Shown here piece by piece: positions 12,648 through 26,000 of a stretch of 64,000 bases of DNA. Made by a program: the position numbers and the translations under genes. This DNA is from Mortierella alpina. Lineage: Eukaryota > Mortierellomycota > Mortierellomycetes > Mortierellales > Mortierellaceae. The notes beneath the pieces are model-generated. The model did not search any database. It saw only the letters and a list, made by a program, of their open reading frames with translations, and was not told the DNA's origin. Each line of letters opens with the position of its first letter. Positions within the stretch are counted from its first letter, which is position 1. The stretch covers positions 558,001 through 622,000 of the forward strand of contig JANATF010000010.1 of the NCBI GenBank assembly GCA_029449245.1, read 5' to 3'.

Positions 12648-13189
12648 AGAATGAGATGCTTCATGTACCACAAGAATAAATGAATAAAGCGAGGGAGAGA
12701 GATATTTTATGGCAACCACATCGCCCTCAGATGTGCTTCTTCATAGAAATACAAGTCTTTTCCGAATGTCATGATCCGGCATTTCCGGATTCCATTCCAC
12801 TGGATTACCTGTTAGACCGCATGTAGCAGCTATCAAGCAGGTGAGGAGAAGGTGAAAGCCAGAAGGGAATGTATCATATAGTTGTTCGAGAACACCAAGG
12901 CTTTTGATTGATATATGACGAGAATGTGAGTAATGGTCACTTCAGTGAGTTTTCCATACTACTCAGATGTGCAACCTCGATCGAAGCTAGGGTGGTCGCT
13001 CTCTTTTAAGATCTGTGCCTGACGGTGTATTAGATCAGTGTACTGTACCATGGTTTCGAGTAGGGATGATGACAATCAATTTTACCTTGAAGGCGGTAGA
13101 TATGGAGGTTGAGTGGTCCATAAAAATACGCGCATTCGCCAAACGTCAACAAAAAAGCAGGAGCGCGTGGCTGCATGTGGACAGGAGGG

Positions 13190-13285
13190 AGAGAAGGAGG
13201 GCAAAAAGAGACAGAAAGACAGAGAGACAGAGAGACAGACAGAGAGGCAGTGTAGACAGAGACAGAGACAGAGACAGAAACGTGA
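13190..13285 (+). repeat. AGACAGAG-type purine microsatellite
   Basis: Imperfect tandem repeats of a GACAGA unit, almost pure purine apart from C, over about 95 bp. The ORFs it creates on both strands are repeat artefacts. Confidence 0.75.
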
Positions 13286-13639
13286 GTCTGGAGGTAAGAG
13301 ATCAAGAACGGTCAGATTTTAGTGCAAAGAGGGGGTTCCCCGAGCGATGATGCGGTTGACCCAGATAGGCAGCAAAAGTCTTTTCTGTCGACCTCTTGCT
13401 TCCCTGCCCCTCTTTCGGGTCGACGTGACGCTGCATTACGAGCAACTGGCTTGAGCGATGATCCTGTCATACGATTAGAACTCGGTTCCCCCCCGCATAG
13501 AATTTGGCATGTTATCAGACTACTGAGGGAAGTCAAGAAAGGGGGAGGGAAGAGGATGCGTGGCATCCAGAGAGTGTGCATTGGCTGAATAGGTCTTGAT
13601 GACAGGAGAATTAATGACAACTGCATCAAGCTCAGCCGA

Positions 13640-13740
13640 CCGAGAGATAGCGAGATAGCGAGATAGCGAGATAGAGAGTGAGAGAGAGAACGAGAGATGC
13701 TAGTAGAGCAAGAGAGAGAGAGAGAGACAGAGAGAGTGCA
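13640..13740 (+). repeat. GAGATAGC tandem repeat and AG run
   Basis: About four copies of an 8-bp unit (GCGAGATA) near 13648-13680 pass into an AG dinucleotide run up to about 13735. Intergenic. Confidence 0.75.
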
Positions 13741-15061
13741 AAACTGCATGCAGGCGAGTCGCACCCACGCAAAGGACTCTTTGGGTCATCTGGCATCTGA
13801 CTCGGGCATCTTGCAAGCCAGCCTGCCCTATGAGCGAATGTGGTCCATCCAGCCCTCTCTAGCAGTAGACGCATTATTATTGTTTGCGGTGCTTCCGTCT
13901 GCGAGCAAAAGCAATCTTCTGCGGCGTAATATGCCACAGTCAGCGCATGGATGCTGCAGGTCGTCCTAGTAGGGTCATTATTGTTATTATTGATGTGTGC
14001 CGTGCTTGCATGGGTCTGCATGTGTTGGATGATACTGTACGCTCCGATTTAGACGTTCATTTTCCGTGGGCCGTGTTTTTTTCTAGAGAGCACATGCGCG
14101 GCAGAGTACATGTAGGTGTTTTCTTGCGTGTTGCAGCGTGCTGTTCGCGTGCGCATGGGCATAGGAGATGGCTCCCCCTATGTCGCGATGGGCATGTTAG
14201 AAGCTTGAGGCAAGGTTGCGAGGAGTGCGAGGGGTGCACGTTCATTTAACGGTCGTGTTTCTTTTGTAAATGAACGGGCAGGATGGCCCATGGTGGCCGG
14301 TGGCCGGTGTCGTGCAGAGTCTTTTCTCTCTCCCCCCCCTGCTCCTCCCCTGCTCCCTTCCTTTGTCCCCCTCACTCTTTTCTCGCTCTTTTCCTCGCTC
14401 TCTGTCCTTTTCTTCTTCTTTCCGCCTATCGACATATCCACCTATCCACATACCTGTCGTCCCTTTCCCGTGTTCCTTCCCTTGTTCCTTCCCTTTGTGT
14501 TTGCTCGCTCCTTTCCTTTCCCTTTTCCATTCCATCGCCCTTTCCTGAATCAGGACTGCATCGTGCCACCCTAACGCCCTCTTTCCCTCTCTGCCTCTTT
14601 GCCTCATTGCCTCATTGCCTCATTGCTCTTGTACCCACTCCCGCGCTCTCGTCCTTTATCCCTCATTCACTGTCCGCACTAATCCGTCGCAGTACTCTCT
14701 TGGCTGCCTTCGTGTTCCATTGCTTGGCTTGGATGCTGACCCATCGTTGACCACACCCACCCAACACACCTACTCCTCATCTCGCGCTCCTTCCTTGCTT
14801 TGCTTGCCCACACGCTCGGTTCTTACTGCCTGCTCTTGACAGCCGCTTCACCCACTCACTCCGCTTCAACAACAACACGCGCTCTACCGCATAACCTTCA
14901 TTTCAAGGTTTGCGGACAGTTTCTGTCTTATTTCCACACTTGGCTCCTGCGCTTTTTTTTTGGACTTTTTTTTTTTTTGGCTTCGTCTCTCTGCCTCGCA
15001 GCCCCGAACACCGCGTACACGCTGGAGTTAAAACACCAACGACCGTGACGCGCGCGTGAAC

Positions 15062-18000
15062 ATGAGTACTCCTGCCGAGGCTGTACCCGACGCCGGCGGT
15101 GACTACTTGGACTATCAGGACCTGACCTTGCCTCTCGACCCCAGGCTGATCTTCGAAGCTCCACCACAGCACTTTCAGTCCATCGTGTACGTCAAGCGAC
15201 AACATGAACTTCTTGACAGCGCTATCCACAACTGGATTCGAATCGGCCGAGCATGTCAGTCTGGTATGTGTTTGTATTTGGATCTTTATCAACATGGCTA
15301 TTGAGCGTATTGAACATGGAAAAAGTGCGGGAAAAAACACGCCACACACCTCACAGCAGCATCAATCACCCAAGCACAGATCAACAACAAGAGCCGCTTA
15401 CCCAAGACAACCCAATCTCGCTCCCGCTACCCTCATCATCCTAGTGCCCCTTCTCCGCGCTTGATCCTCCCTATTTTCAGCTCGAGCCCTCCACGCACCG
15501 CCCATCCTTCTTCCCACTGACTGTTGCTTGCTCGCATCCACATAGCCTTGCCGCAAGATATTCAAATAGAGATCTCGCGATTGGATCAGGGAGCAGCACG
15601 CGCTGCCGATGGGAGTGTCCTTGAAGGTAGGGATACTTTCCTATTTCGTGGGCTATCAATATGCGATAAGCTTGCAGCGGGAGCCAAAGGGCGCTTGGGG
15701 CCGCTCAACGCCGCATCCGTGTATGGGAGACAGTGAGCTCGTTCTGGGTGTGTGCAGAAGTATGTACTTGTCTACAGTAGTAGAGGAGCGATACAACGGT
15801 GTACATTAATGCAACTGTCGCATGCAGGACAAGCATTTGGACACAAGCAACCCAGCTACAAACCATGCATTCCTGTGCACGACGGAAATTTTATTGGGTG
15901 CATTCTGTATGCATAAAGAGGAGTTTTTATTGGTTTTTTCCTTCTTTTTTGTTTGTTATGAGTTTGCTCTTCTCGATGACAGCGATGGAGTTCTCCAAAA
16001 ACCTTCAGGGGTGCTTGCTAGGTCTCGTTCAAAGGTGGAGGTGGCATAATCCTCTAATTGAACAAAAGCTACGAGAAGGAGACTTTGGCTTTTTACGTAA
16101 CGAGGCCAAGAAACAGCTATTTGAAGAGAGCACAGACCTTGTTGTTGTTGACGCGTCAGAGTTTAGAGAAAACGGGAGGGAGACAAGGACGAGCTGTCGT
16201 CACTAGTGAAATTCTATAGCAAAAAAGTAGTGGGAAAGTGGACACTATGGGGTAGCACGCAAGGGATGCGCGCATTTTGTGCAGGGAATTCAGTCCAAAA
16301 GCAGAAATGGATGAGGTTTTTGAACAATAGGGTGAAATGCCAGAAGGGAAACGCCGGTTGTTCCTCCCTATTAATTCTCTTTGGATTTGTTGTCAATGGA
16401 GGGTCAGTGATACGGTAGTACGGAAAGAATCCCCTCTCCCCTTGAGCAAGCGAGCGCGAGCGCGAGAGGACTGAACGGATGCTAAACCCCTGAACAAAAA
16501 CTAATCGCACTTTTCTCGCTGCCTTCATGCTCTTCCTTCCTCTGCTGCCCGTCTGCGTGCCTCATGGCATCTATGCGTTCGATCTTCACGCGTCATCAAC
16601 TGTTCATGGTGCACACTCGAACGCCATGACTCATGCACAACCATAAAAAGTCAGAGGAAACACCTGGACACATCAACAACGGCTCATGCAAGCTCTGTAT
16701 TCGATCGGTCCAGATCTGCAGAACTGCCCGGCGGAGGCTCTCCCACTGCTACTGGGATTTCTGGGCCCGATGGTTCTTGGTGAGACGGCAAAAACATGCG
16801 GCATTGATGTGCAATGACTCTTGGTGCGATAATGCAGAAGCAGCGAGTCAAGACGCAATTGCTGTTGCATGAATGCATCCCCTAATCGCAATTATCGATG
16901 CTTTTTTTTCTCCCCCTATTTGAACGGTGTAGATCCAATAGAGGAGTGTTGCCAGACCATCGAAAAGACAATCAAGGTAACGGAAGGGGATCGATAGGAA
17001 GAAGAAGGAGAGAGGGAGAGGGCGTCGGGACGTGCAGCTGGCGTTTATGACCTATTAACATAATGGTCGTCGATCTTCCCATTCTTATTAGACAGCTAAA
17101 CTGTATTGTCGACAGGCCATCAAACTCTTTGATACTGCCATTCAAAAATACCATTCCACACCTGGCAAACAAAGGAAGGATGGATCGGGCGAGGTATCAG
17201 AGGTTCGCTACGAAGCATCGCCTGTTCTTATGCATGCGCTTCTGGATTTCTGTGTTCACCATGTGGTTCCCAAAGCCTGTGTTGCGCTAACTTCTGCCAG
17301 CATTCCTTTCCATGCCACTATCTAGAGTCAAGTTGCGCACGCTGTGTTCGACACCAAAAAGGAGATGTGCAAGGCCATTTACGCCCTCAGCGGCACTCTT
17401 AACCATGCCATTGCGTTCAAGGAGACTTTCATATTGGAGAAGGTAACATGAAAACACACGACATTGCGACTACTGGCAAGTGTTTTTTTTAATATTGAAG
17501 GCGCCACTGACTTTGTGCTTTGTTTGATAATACCGTGGCTCTAGACAGATACATTTTTGAAAGCGTTGAGTACATGGCGTGCATCCGGATCAAAAGACTT
17601 GGCTAGTCTGAAAGCGGCCTTTGCAAAACCAAAAGCAGAGGTAAAAAGTATACCTCAGATGAAAACGATGTCGCATGCTCGTGCAAGACTCTAACACCAA
17701 AGGATGTTGCTACCATAGACGCGTCATTTCAGTGCACTCATGTTCCCGCCCGTGCAATTTCCTCAGGACGACTTCAAAGTGAGTTTCCGTCTGTTACACT
17801 TGGTTCATTGACTACTGCACTTGCAGCTAATAGACATGCTCCTGGCAGACGTATTTTGTCAGGTTTTGTCACTCTCTCATGTTGCCGGTCGCGTATCGGG
17901 ACCTTGAAACGCTAGACCCCATTGCACCAATACCAGGACAGAAGGCCGGCTATTTGTTCCATAAGAACCGGGAAGGGGAGTGGAGTCGGCAGTTCTTCTA

Positions 18001-21000
18001 CATCCTACCCAAAGGAATGCTGATGCAGTTTGCAAAGGGCAAGGTAGAGTGTTCAAGAACAAAGAGGCAGCAAGTGCTCTGGAGGGTGGTCAAGTTCGAC
18101 CGGTCCCTAACACATGGCTTTCCTGGTTGTCATTTGCAAGAATAGGACATTCAAGTCGCCAATTTGACGCAGACACTTCTGAGGACCATCAATGACGAGA
18201 CGCGGGACTTTGTCTTTGAGATTTGCTCCATCGAGGTGTACCTGATGTAAGTGATGTCGAATTCTGCTTATTTTTTCCAGCATAGCTCATGCTTATTAAG
18301 CCGGACGAGGAAACGGGAAAGAGAAACTCACCTCCAATGGTTCACATTGCACTTCGGCATCTCACTAGGGAATCTATACTGCAGGCAGCGACCAAGGTCG
18401 AATTCGAAGAATGGAAGGCAGCGCTCTTTTATTGGCACCCTCCAGACGACGACATACCGCAAATTGACACGCTAAAGATTGCCACGCCCCCCACGGTATG
18501 CCTGCAGCATAGAGCCTCGTGGGACACTTGAAGACCACGCTTTGAGAGATATATCTAACGCTCATGCGCACCTCTATAGAAGCATGGATTCCCGCGTCCT
18601 CGAAACATAAGCATGGGACGGACCACTGACCGTGCCCAAACGGTGCCCAAATCCCCGCCCTCAGCTGAATTTCCTGTCGTGATCATGGGCGATCTATTCG
18701 TTTTGGGTACGGGTCATTCATTATATTCTTTCCGACGTTGTAAGAGGATTGGCTTGGGTCAAGGGTACCAGTGCTTTCTCCAGGATGGTTGACTAACCCA
18801 GCTTCTTCGCTTCGCTGCATCTATATCTAGATCTAAGGGCGAAGCCAATGAACGCGCAAAATAAGGTCGCCACCTGGAAGCGCATCAACTGTTGTATCCG
18901 ATCGAACGGCCATTTTGCACAATACAATACTGGAGAGGTAGAGCTTTCAGCAGCGCTTGAAAACTGTCCAAGTATTGAACTTATGTGTGGGTCAGCTAAA
19001 CACGCAATGTCCGTCATCTTCTCTTTGATCATGCTAGAAAGACAAACCTTTCGAAACAATCCCCTTGGCCGACACTTTGCGGACACACATTTGGCCACTG
19101 GACGGCAGCTTGTTTTCAAAGAAGCACTGCTTTTCAATAAAGGCGCCTCACGACGTCAACTACTACACAGTGTCACTAAAGCGTTCGAGCACCGATCAGG
19201 AGACATTTAACGCGTGGCTCTACGCTCTGAAGTCGTATGCGAAGCCAGAGATCTTTGGTGCAAGCGAGTTGCTGGAGTACCGATTGTACAGGACATTCTG
19301 GATTCACGTCAATGATGGGCGCGGTCTTCCCAAGGACCTGGAGGCGTATTGCGAGATCATGCTGGACGACCAAAGGCGCGCACGCACCAGCACCCGGATG
19401 AAAGCCAGCAGAAGTTCGGATCCAGACACTTTCTGGAGGGATGGGTTCGAATTCACGTACGTTCCGGTTGCTCATGGACGTCTCTGATGATTGTCGTGCT
19501 ATGTTCTCCCGAGAGGTGCTTTTTATTAATGTCGAGTTTTCGCTCCATGATAGCGATCTAGCTGCGTTCACCAAAGGAATCACGCTCAACGTAATTCAAG
19601 CCAAAGGAAGCAAACTGATTCCATTCGGCAGGACGTATATACCTGTTCGGAACAGTGAGGAGCGCGAGGGATGGTATCCGATCCTACACAACAATGATCG
19701 AACGCGGACCACAGAGCACTTGGGTGATTTAAGGCTCAAGCTGAAATACGAGGAACTACTTGTGCTGCCTTTGGCCAACTACTCAGAGCTGATGGAGGTA
19801 TGCGCTGGTTTTGACAAAAGAGGATCCTCGCGGAGTTTCATCGACTCGGCTCTCACCACTACTACATATTATTTGTGCCTTGGCGTGCTTTAGATCATTC
19901 TCAACTTTCGGGAAAACAATGTCGTCACGATACTGGCGAACCGGCTTACCAACGACCTTGAGGGCTTTGCGAGGAATGTGTTACGCATCCTGGAGGCCAA
20001 GGACCTGGCGGTCGTTTGGTTAAACTCGTTAATCGACCAAGAAATTGCGGAAGCAAAGCCAGGTATGGCAGAGCAACGATGCATATCCCCAATTTGAATA
20101 CGGTGTCACTTTCTGAAGGCGTACTTATGTCTTCATTCTTCACCATTCTTCTTTCTCAAAGCACGCGTGAATACCCTCTTTAGGTACTACTTACACTGAT
20201 AATCAATTGATGAACATACCCGTTCCAAATCCAGCTTCCTACTTATATCTCCGCCTTTTTGATCTCATAGAGGGAACACTCTGTTGACTAAAGCATTGGA
20301 CGCCTACATGCGCATGGTCGGAACAGAATATCTCGACGACACTCTTGGAGATATTTTGCGGGAGATATGCAAGAACAAGGTCGCATGCGAAGTGGATCCG
20401 TCAAAATTGGAGAAGAACGAGGACCTCAGGTCTCAATGGCGGATATTGATCACCCATACGCGGAGGTGTTGGCGAGCTGTCACAGAGAGCGTTGACCGTT
20501 TTCCAAAGTAATTTTGCGCAATCTTCATGTATTTGCTCTGTCTTGCTAATTCTCAACTAATGGGGCCAAACTGTTTCTCTAGGGACTTGCTGCTTGTGTT
20601 TTCTCATTTGCAGCAGCGACTGACGGAAAAATTCCCGGAAGTCAGAGCTTCAGGGGCACCGGACTCTGAGGGCGAGCTGGCCAGCCTAGCGCGATACACG
20701 GGTGTCAGTGGATTCGTATTTCTGAGGTTGATCTGTCCCGCTATTCTCGGTCCCAGACTGTTCTACATTGTGAAAGGTAACTTGCCAACGCAGTGGTGCA
20801 TGCGTGGCGTGGCACTAGATTTCTGTGTGGCTGCTGACGGTTCCTTTCAATTGCTGTCCACCTTGTCTAGAACACCCCGAGGCACGCGCTCACCGAACAC
20901 TGACATTGATTGCAAAATCGCTCCAGGGACTGGCAAACCTCGTCGCGTTTGGAGCCAAGGAGTCGTGGATGGTGCCCATGAACGAATTTATCACAGTAAG

Positions 21001-22196
21001 TGGCGTATTCAACCTGATGGCGATCCACGTCGTATTCAATTGCATTCATTCTCAGTTGAATGCTCACTAACCACCATATTGGATGTCGTTTTAGGAAAAC
21101 ACGAGGGGTCTGAAGGACTTTATTGATCAGATTTGTGTAAGTAATACAACTTCGAGTACAACTTAGAGTAATTACGGTAGTCTGCAATTCCATCCTCATC
21201 CACAAGGCTAGTTATTCGCATCTGATGTTTCTGATATCCCTTATCCACTTACAGATAGCAGAACCCACCTCGGGTATCGGATCGAGCTCCAACTCTGTAC
21301 GGTCCATTCCTATGCAACAGACCCCACACTCGCCTGGCTCAACTCACTCTGCTGTCTTTCGATCGTCGCCTCAACAACAGTCGTCTAAAAACGGAAATTG
21401 CTACGGCAACGGCGCAGGATTTGGAACAAGTCTAGCAGGATCTTTCTCTGGTCCGTCTTCCATGATGGCAATGGCCCCATTACCTTCGCCGAGCTCTCAG
21501 ACATATGCCCATGCGCGGTTCAGTTACCGCACTATGCCATCCTCCAAGGACGTTGTGCTGCCTCCTATTGGAAACATCGATCATGCGACCATGGACCGCA
21601 ACCAGGACATGCCACAACTACCGCACATGATTGATCTTGGAAAGGAACTGGCCCACTTCTCAACGACCGTCGCACGAGTGGTTTCGCCGTTGCTTAACAG
21701 TCTTGATCAAAATGGAAAACAGCAGCAACAGCAGCAACAACAAGAGGAGAGTCCAAGGCAGCAGCAGGAGCAGGACGATTCAGACAAGCAGCAAAAGGAC
21801 CAAAACGAGGCATACTGCGCGGATGATGTGGAGATGTTGCGGAAGGTCGGCCGCGCTTGTTGGGACATAATCGAGACCATTCAGGAGCGAGTCGAACTGA
21901 GTGTTGCGCTTGAGCAAGAGGAGCGGATCCGGGCAGTGGAAGCGGCACAAGGGGCAAATGCTGCGGCAACTGGGTCCTTTGGAGGACCAGTATATGATCA
22001 GGCGGGGGCCCCGTCTGGGGTATTTGCAAAGAGCAAGGTCTCAAGAGAAGGGTCGAGGGACGGGGAGGAGTCGTATGTGGTGTTTGAGCACTATGATGGG
22101 GATCCAGATGCAGAGAGTTTTGATGGATATGTCCGAGGATATGACAGCGACGAGGAATCATTTGAGCAGCGGTCGGGACATGAACAACCATTTTGA
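15062..22196 (+). CDS. Large RasGAP with BAR-like, PH, C2 and RasGAP domains
   Basis: Predicted GTPase-activating protein for Ras, acting at membranes. Exon 1 is 15062-15263 (MSTPAEAV start); exon 2 begins at 15983; an exon at 16933-16976 follows. The early introns are unusually long (about 720 and 900 bp). Order of parts: a helical N-terminus like the BAR domains of ACAP/ASAP proteins (RQHELLDSAIHNWIRIG ... EECCQTIEKTIKAIKLFD); a PH domain (KAGYLFHKNREGEWSRQFF, about 17940-18440); a second PH-like domain (about 18850-19240); a C2 domain (YRTFWIHVNDGRGLP, about 19290-19700); then RasGAP. The arginine finger is in NTLFRGNTLLTKALD, formed by joining a short exon near 20161-20182 to one starting near 20270. 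The FLR-type motif FLRLICPAILGPRLF is near 20725. The tail is disordered with a Gln-rich run (about 21720-21800). Junctions near 16020 and 17300 are not resolved. Confidence 0.85.
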
Positions 22197-23061
22197 ACAA
22201 GTGCTTTCTACTACAAGATCTAAAGTATTACAACGGAATTCAACACACGACGACAAAGAAAAAGGACAACTGCAACTTCAAAAGTTCCACAGCAACAAAA
22301 GACGTGAATTCAATGAATATCAGGGCATGCGCCTGTAATGAACATCTGCATCACGTTGTTATGACCCTAATACTCCATTGACAAAGCATGATGGATTCCT
22401 GTGCATGTATTCAACGTATTGGTCGTAATGCCAGAGGGTTCGACAACTGGCGGACAAACACACGGATGCACTAGCAGCGGATGCACCTCAGCATGCAGTA
22501 ATTGAGGGAGATGCTCGAGTTACACAAAGGCGAGTGAGGGTGAAGCTGCTTGCCGTCAAAGTGGGAGATGTTCGTGTTACACAAGGTGAAGATGCACGTA
22601 TTCGACCATCGTTCCCACACCCCGTCCTATTGCTTTCTTCCTTCCTCCATATCACGCATCTTCTCTCATTCATCCACACAGCTTCACCCCTCACCCACCC
22701 TCAGCTTCTCGTATCGAGAGATTCACCAGTGTCTACCTGCCATAGCCTTCTTCTCGTCCGACCAAAGACTGCAATCAATAACTGATCTCAGGTACACATC
22801 ATCGCATCCAAGAGATCATAGATATGGAGAGAAGCGCTTTTCAATAGCTTTGCAGTTCCTAACGATCTATTTCCATGATAGCCAGGTCGCAGTGTTCTTC
22901 GCATTCTTTTACGACAAGTAGGTAACCGTTCGCCCTCTCTCCAGATACCTTAACAACCACTGAAGGTACGAGCATCAAACAAGAATATTAGAAAGGCTTG
23001 CTTGATCTTGAGTTGGTCCTTGGAGCAATTGCTCATCGAATCTCTTGTCTCTCAGCCTGCC
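22197..23061. promoter_or_regulatory. Upstream region of NLR-like copy 1, duplicated before copy 2
   Basis: The last part (about 22515-23061) is clearly similar to 35650-36168 in front of copy 2; one stretch around 22700-22800 is nearly identical. GTTACACAAGG-like elements occur at 22519, 22576 and 35654. Both copies carry a pyrimidine-rich CTCTCAG just before the CCTGCC-ATG, so a 5' UTR intron is possible. No gene seen. Confidence 0.55.
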
Positions 23062-26000
23062 ATGACCAAAAAGTCAAAGACCACGGCACCTGAACACGAT
23101 GAGCATGGCGACGACAAATCCATCTCGTCTCAGCACCTGAGGAAGCGAGACAAGTTCTTTAGCATGTTTCGATCTGATAAAACTGAGGCTAACGCCAAGC
23201 CCTTGACTACTGGACCCGACGCTGAAGTACACTGCACCAACTCTGTCAGCATCAAAGTTGACGATGATCATCACAGCAGTGCCCGTTCTAGCAGCCTTGC
23301 CGTCAGCAGCTCCAAAGCAGCTACTCGACCCACGACCGAAACTGCAAAGGTCCGCATGGATATCTTCTCTGCGAATATAGCCCGTCCAGCTGTCAAAACC
23401 GCAGTGCCAAAGTTTGGCGCACGCATCGACAACACGCCTCAGCTGGTCCTGTGTACCAGCCTTCTACCAAAGATGACAGCGGTGACTCAATATGATGAAT
23501 CAAGCCTTGAAATCAATCTCCTCCAGATAAAGGAAGCCCTGCAGGACACACCAGTCGATGATGCAAATCGCGAATGGGTCAAAGCCATTGAACAAAATCC
23601 ACTTGAACAGAGCCATGTCCGCTGGCTGCTTGAACGCATGGTTGAGGAGTTTGCCAAGGATGCAGTCAAGGGATCTGCTGCTGTCACTGAGGTCGTTCTC
23701 CTTGGGCCTGTGCTTGAGTACGAGCACTACCGCAAGCTGCTCAATTGCTTCATCAGAGAGTTTGAAAAGGCCACCATTCTGGATGTCGATCTGCTCGATG
23801 GCCTTGTCCAGCTGGTCCAGTGTGCCTCTGGCGGGTATCTTGTTGCTGATGATCTGATCAAGATCATGAGCATTCTCAGGACACGCCTGCAGCAGACGAA
23901 CCAGCAATCGACCAAACACCCGTACCACCTCACCCTGGCGGTTTCGCGACTGCTAGATGTCATGGCCAAGCACGAGGTCAAGGATCTCGACCGAGTTGAG
24001 CAACACGAGCCATTGGGTGATGTGTTAAGCAGCCTGCGAGGGAGCTCAGATCCATTTCTGATGTACCAGGCGTCGTACGCATTCCAGGCACTTCAGTATG
24101 TCCCAGACAACGAAACCGTTCTAAGGGCTATCATGCGCCATTCTGGAGTCGCTGCTGAGAGCCTTGTCAACATTTCAGGGGTCCTCAATCTGGATCTGAG
24201 CGGGTTTCTTGAAGGTCTGGGTCAGCTCCAAAAAACAATCGTGGAGACTGTCGGCATCGCCAAGTCAGCCATTGAAGGTGCGCGATCGCTGATTGACAGT
24301 GGCAAAGGAGTGTTGGAGGCCATCAAAGAAGGAGTCAGCTCTGGAAACAAGAGAGCGTGGTATCCAGCTATTGTCGGAGCCAATGCCCTGGTTCAAGAAG
24401 GAAGACTGGCTGATCTCAAGGTGGTTGTCATGGAGGCCGTTTGTCGACAGAGTCCCGAGTTCCAGTGGGGTACCTGTCAGTTGCTCGGAGAGATTGCAGT
24501 GGATACCAAGTGGGAGCCGACCATCCGCCACGAGGCTGTCGAGTTTTTGGCTGACCTGTACACCAACGATCCAGATTGGGGGCGAGATGACAGCGTGAAG
24601 ACATGGATATTGACAATCCTCCACATCGTTTCTGAGGACCAAGAACAATCAATCCAGGTGCCACCTGCAATTCTGCAGCAGGTAATTGACGAGGCTGAAG
24701 CTGTCAAGTCTGCCAACCGCTACCCGTTGAGATCTCAATTGCCGGTGCCTGTGGTTTCACCATTGCTTGCTCGAGTCCAGGAGATCCCGTTTGTTGAGCG
24801 CGATCTGAATCTACTCAAAGCCCAGCGGCTTGCGAGTCATGATCAAAGAGTGTATATCCCTCCTCAGGCCAAGGCTAGTCTTCAAACCTCTGACAAGGAA
24901 ACAAAGCCGCTCATGGATCTGGTCAAAGAGTTCCTGGGCAGCGACCAACAAGTGCTGCTGGTGCTAGGTGATTCTGGAGCGGGAAAATCGACATTCCACA
25001 GACACCTTGAGCATACTCTATGGAACGAGTACACTGTAGGCAGCCCCATGCCACTGTTCATCAATCTACCGGCCGTGACAGAGAACTATCGGGATATCAT
25101 TGGTGAACAGTTGCGGTCCCACAAGTTCTCGGATGCAAAGATCAAGGAGCTGAAGGAACATCGAGAGATTGTCCTCATTTGCGATGGCTACGACGAAACA
25201 CAATTGAAGATCAACCTACATACAGCCAACAAACTCAACCAACAAGGACAACCAAACACCAAAATGATTATCAGCTGCAGGAGCACATATCTCGGACAAG
25301 ACTACCGCAACCAGTTTCAGCCGCAGATTGATCGATACGCCGGCATAGCAACAAGTTTGTTCACGGAGGCTGTCATTGTACCATTCTCGAGTGACCAGAT
25401 CGAGGACTATGTCAGTCAGTTTGTGCGAGATCCAGAGGTACACAAACTGATGGGCGAGAGTCGCGTCTGGGGCTCGGATGTCTACATGAGCATGCTGCGG
25501 TCGATCCCCAATATGATGGAGCTCGTCAAGAACCCGTTCCTGCTCTCACTCTCGCTAAGAGCGTTGCCTCGTGTTGTCAAAGATGCAGTTGATCTTGCCA
25601 AGGTCAAAGTCACTCGACTGACTCTGTACAATTCCTTCACGGACCAGTGGCTGTACAGCAACCAATGTCGGCTACAGAGCATCACATTGTCGGCGGAGGC
25701 AGAGAATGCACTACAGGAGCTGCTTGAAGAAGGCTTTGATTCAAGCGCGATTGCGTTTTTGAAGAGCCTTGCGGCTGCCATATTCAAGGAGCAAGGTGGA
25801 AATCCTGTTGTTCAGTACACACCGAGAAGTGACAAAGGGACGTGGAAGTCCAAGTTTTTTGGAACGGAACCTGACATCGTCCTCCTTCGAGAGTCCAGTC
25901 CACTATCGCGTGTAGGCGTCCAGCATCGGTTCATGCATCGCTCGCTGTTAGAGTATTTTTACTCTCGACACATACACGAAGCATATAGCTCGATGTCAGA

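Larger units (their letters stand above)
12648..15061. other. 2.4-kb gene-free region with simple repeats, upstream of the RasGAP gene
   Basis: No frame here resembles a protein. It contains a polypurine AGAGACAGACA block (about 13190-13280), a GAGATAGC repeat block followed by an AG run (about 13640-13740), a CT-rich region (about 14320-14660) and T-runs near 14948-14980. The CT-rich part just before a start codon resembles fungal promoters. It probably holds the 3' UTR of the preceding gene and the promoter and 5' UTR of the next. Confidence 0.5.

Noticed and set aside
13015-14850. Several ORFs of 70-155 codons on both strands
   Set aside because: They consist of microsatellite or CT-rich translation, overlap in several frames, and lack splice or family support.
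15799-16206. 135-codon ORF within the early RasGAP region
   Set aside because: It contains the short true exon (MEFSKNLQ) but otherwise reads through intron sequence.
23002-23061. Upstream in-frame ATG of NLR-like copy 1
   Set aside because: The matching 5' segment in copy 2 has a different upstream ATG, and a CTCTCAG splice-like site precedes the shared MTKKSK start.
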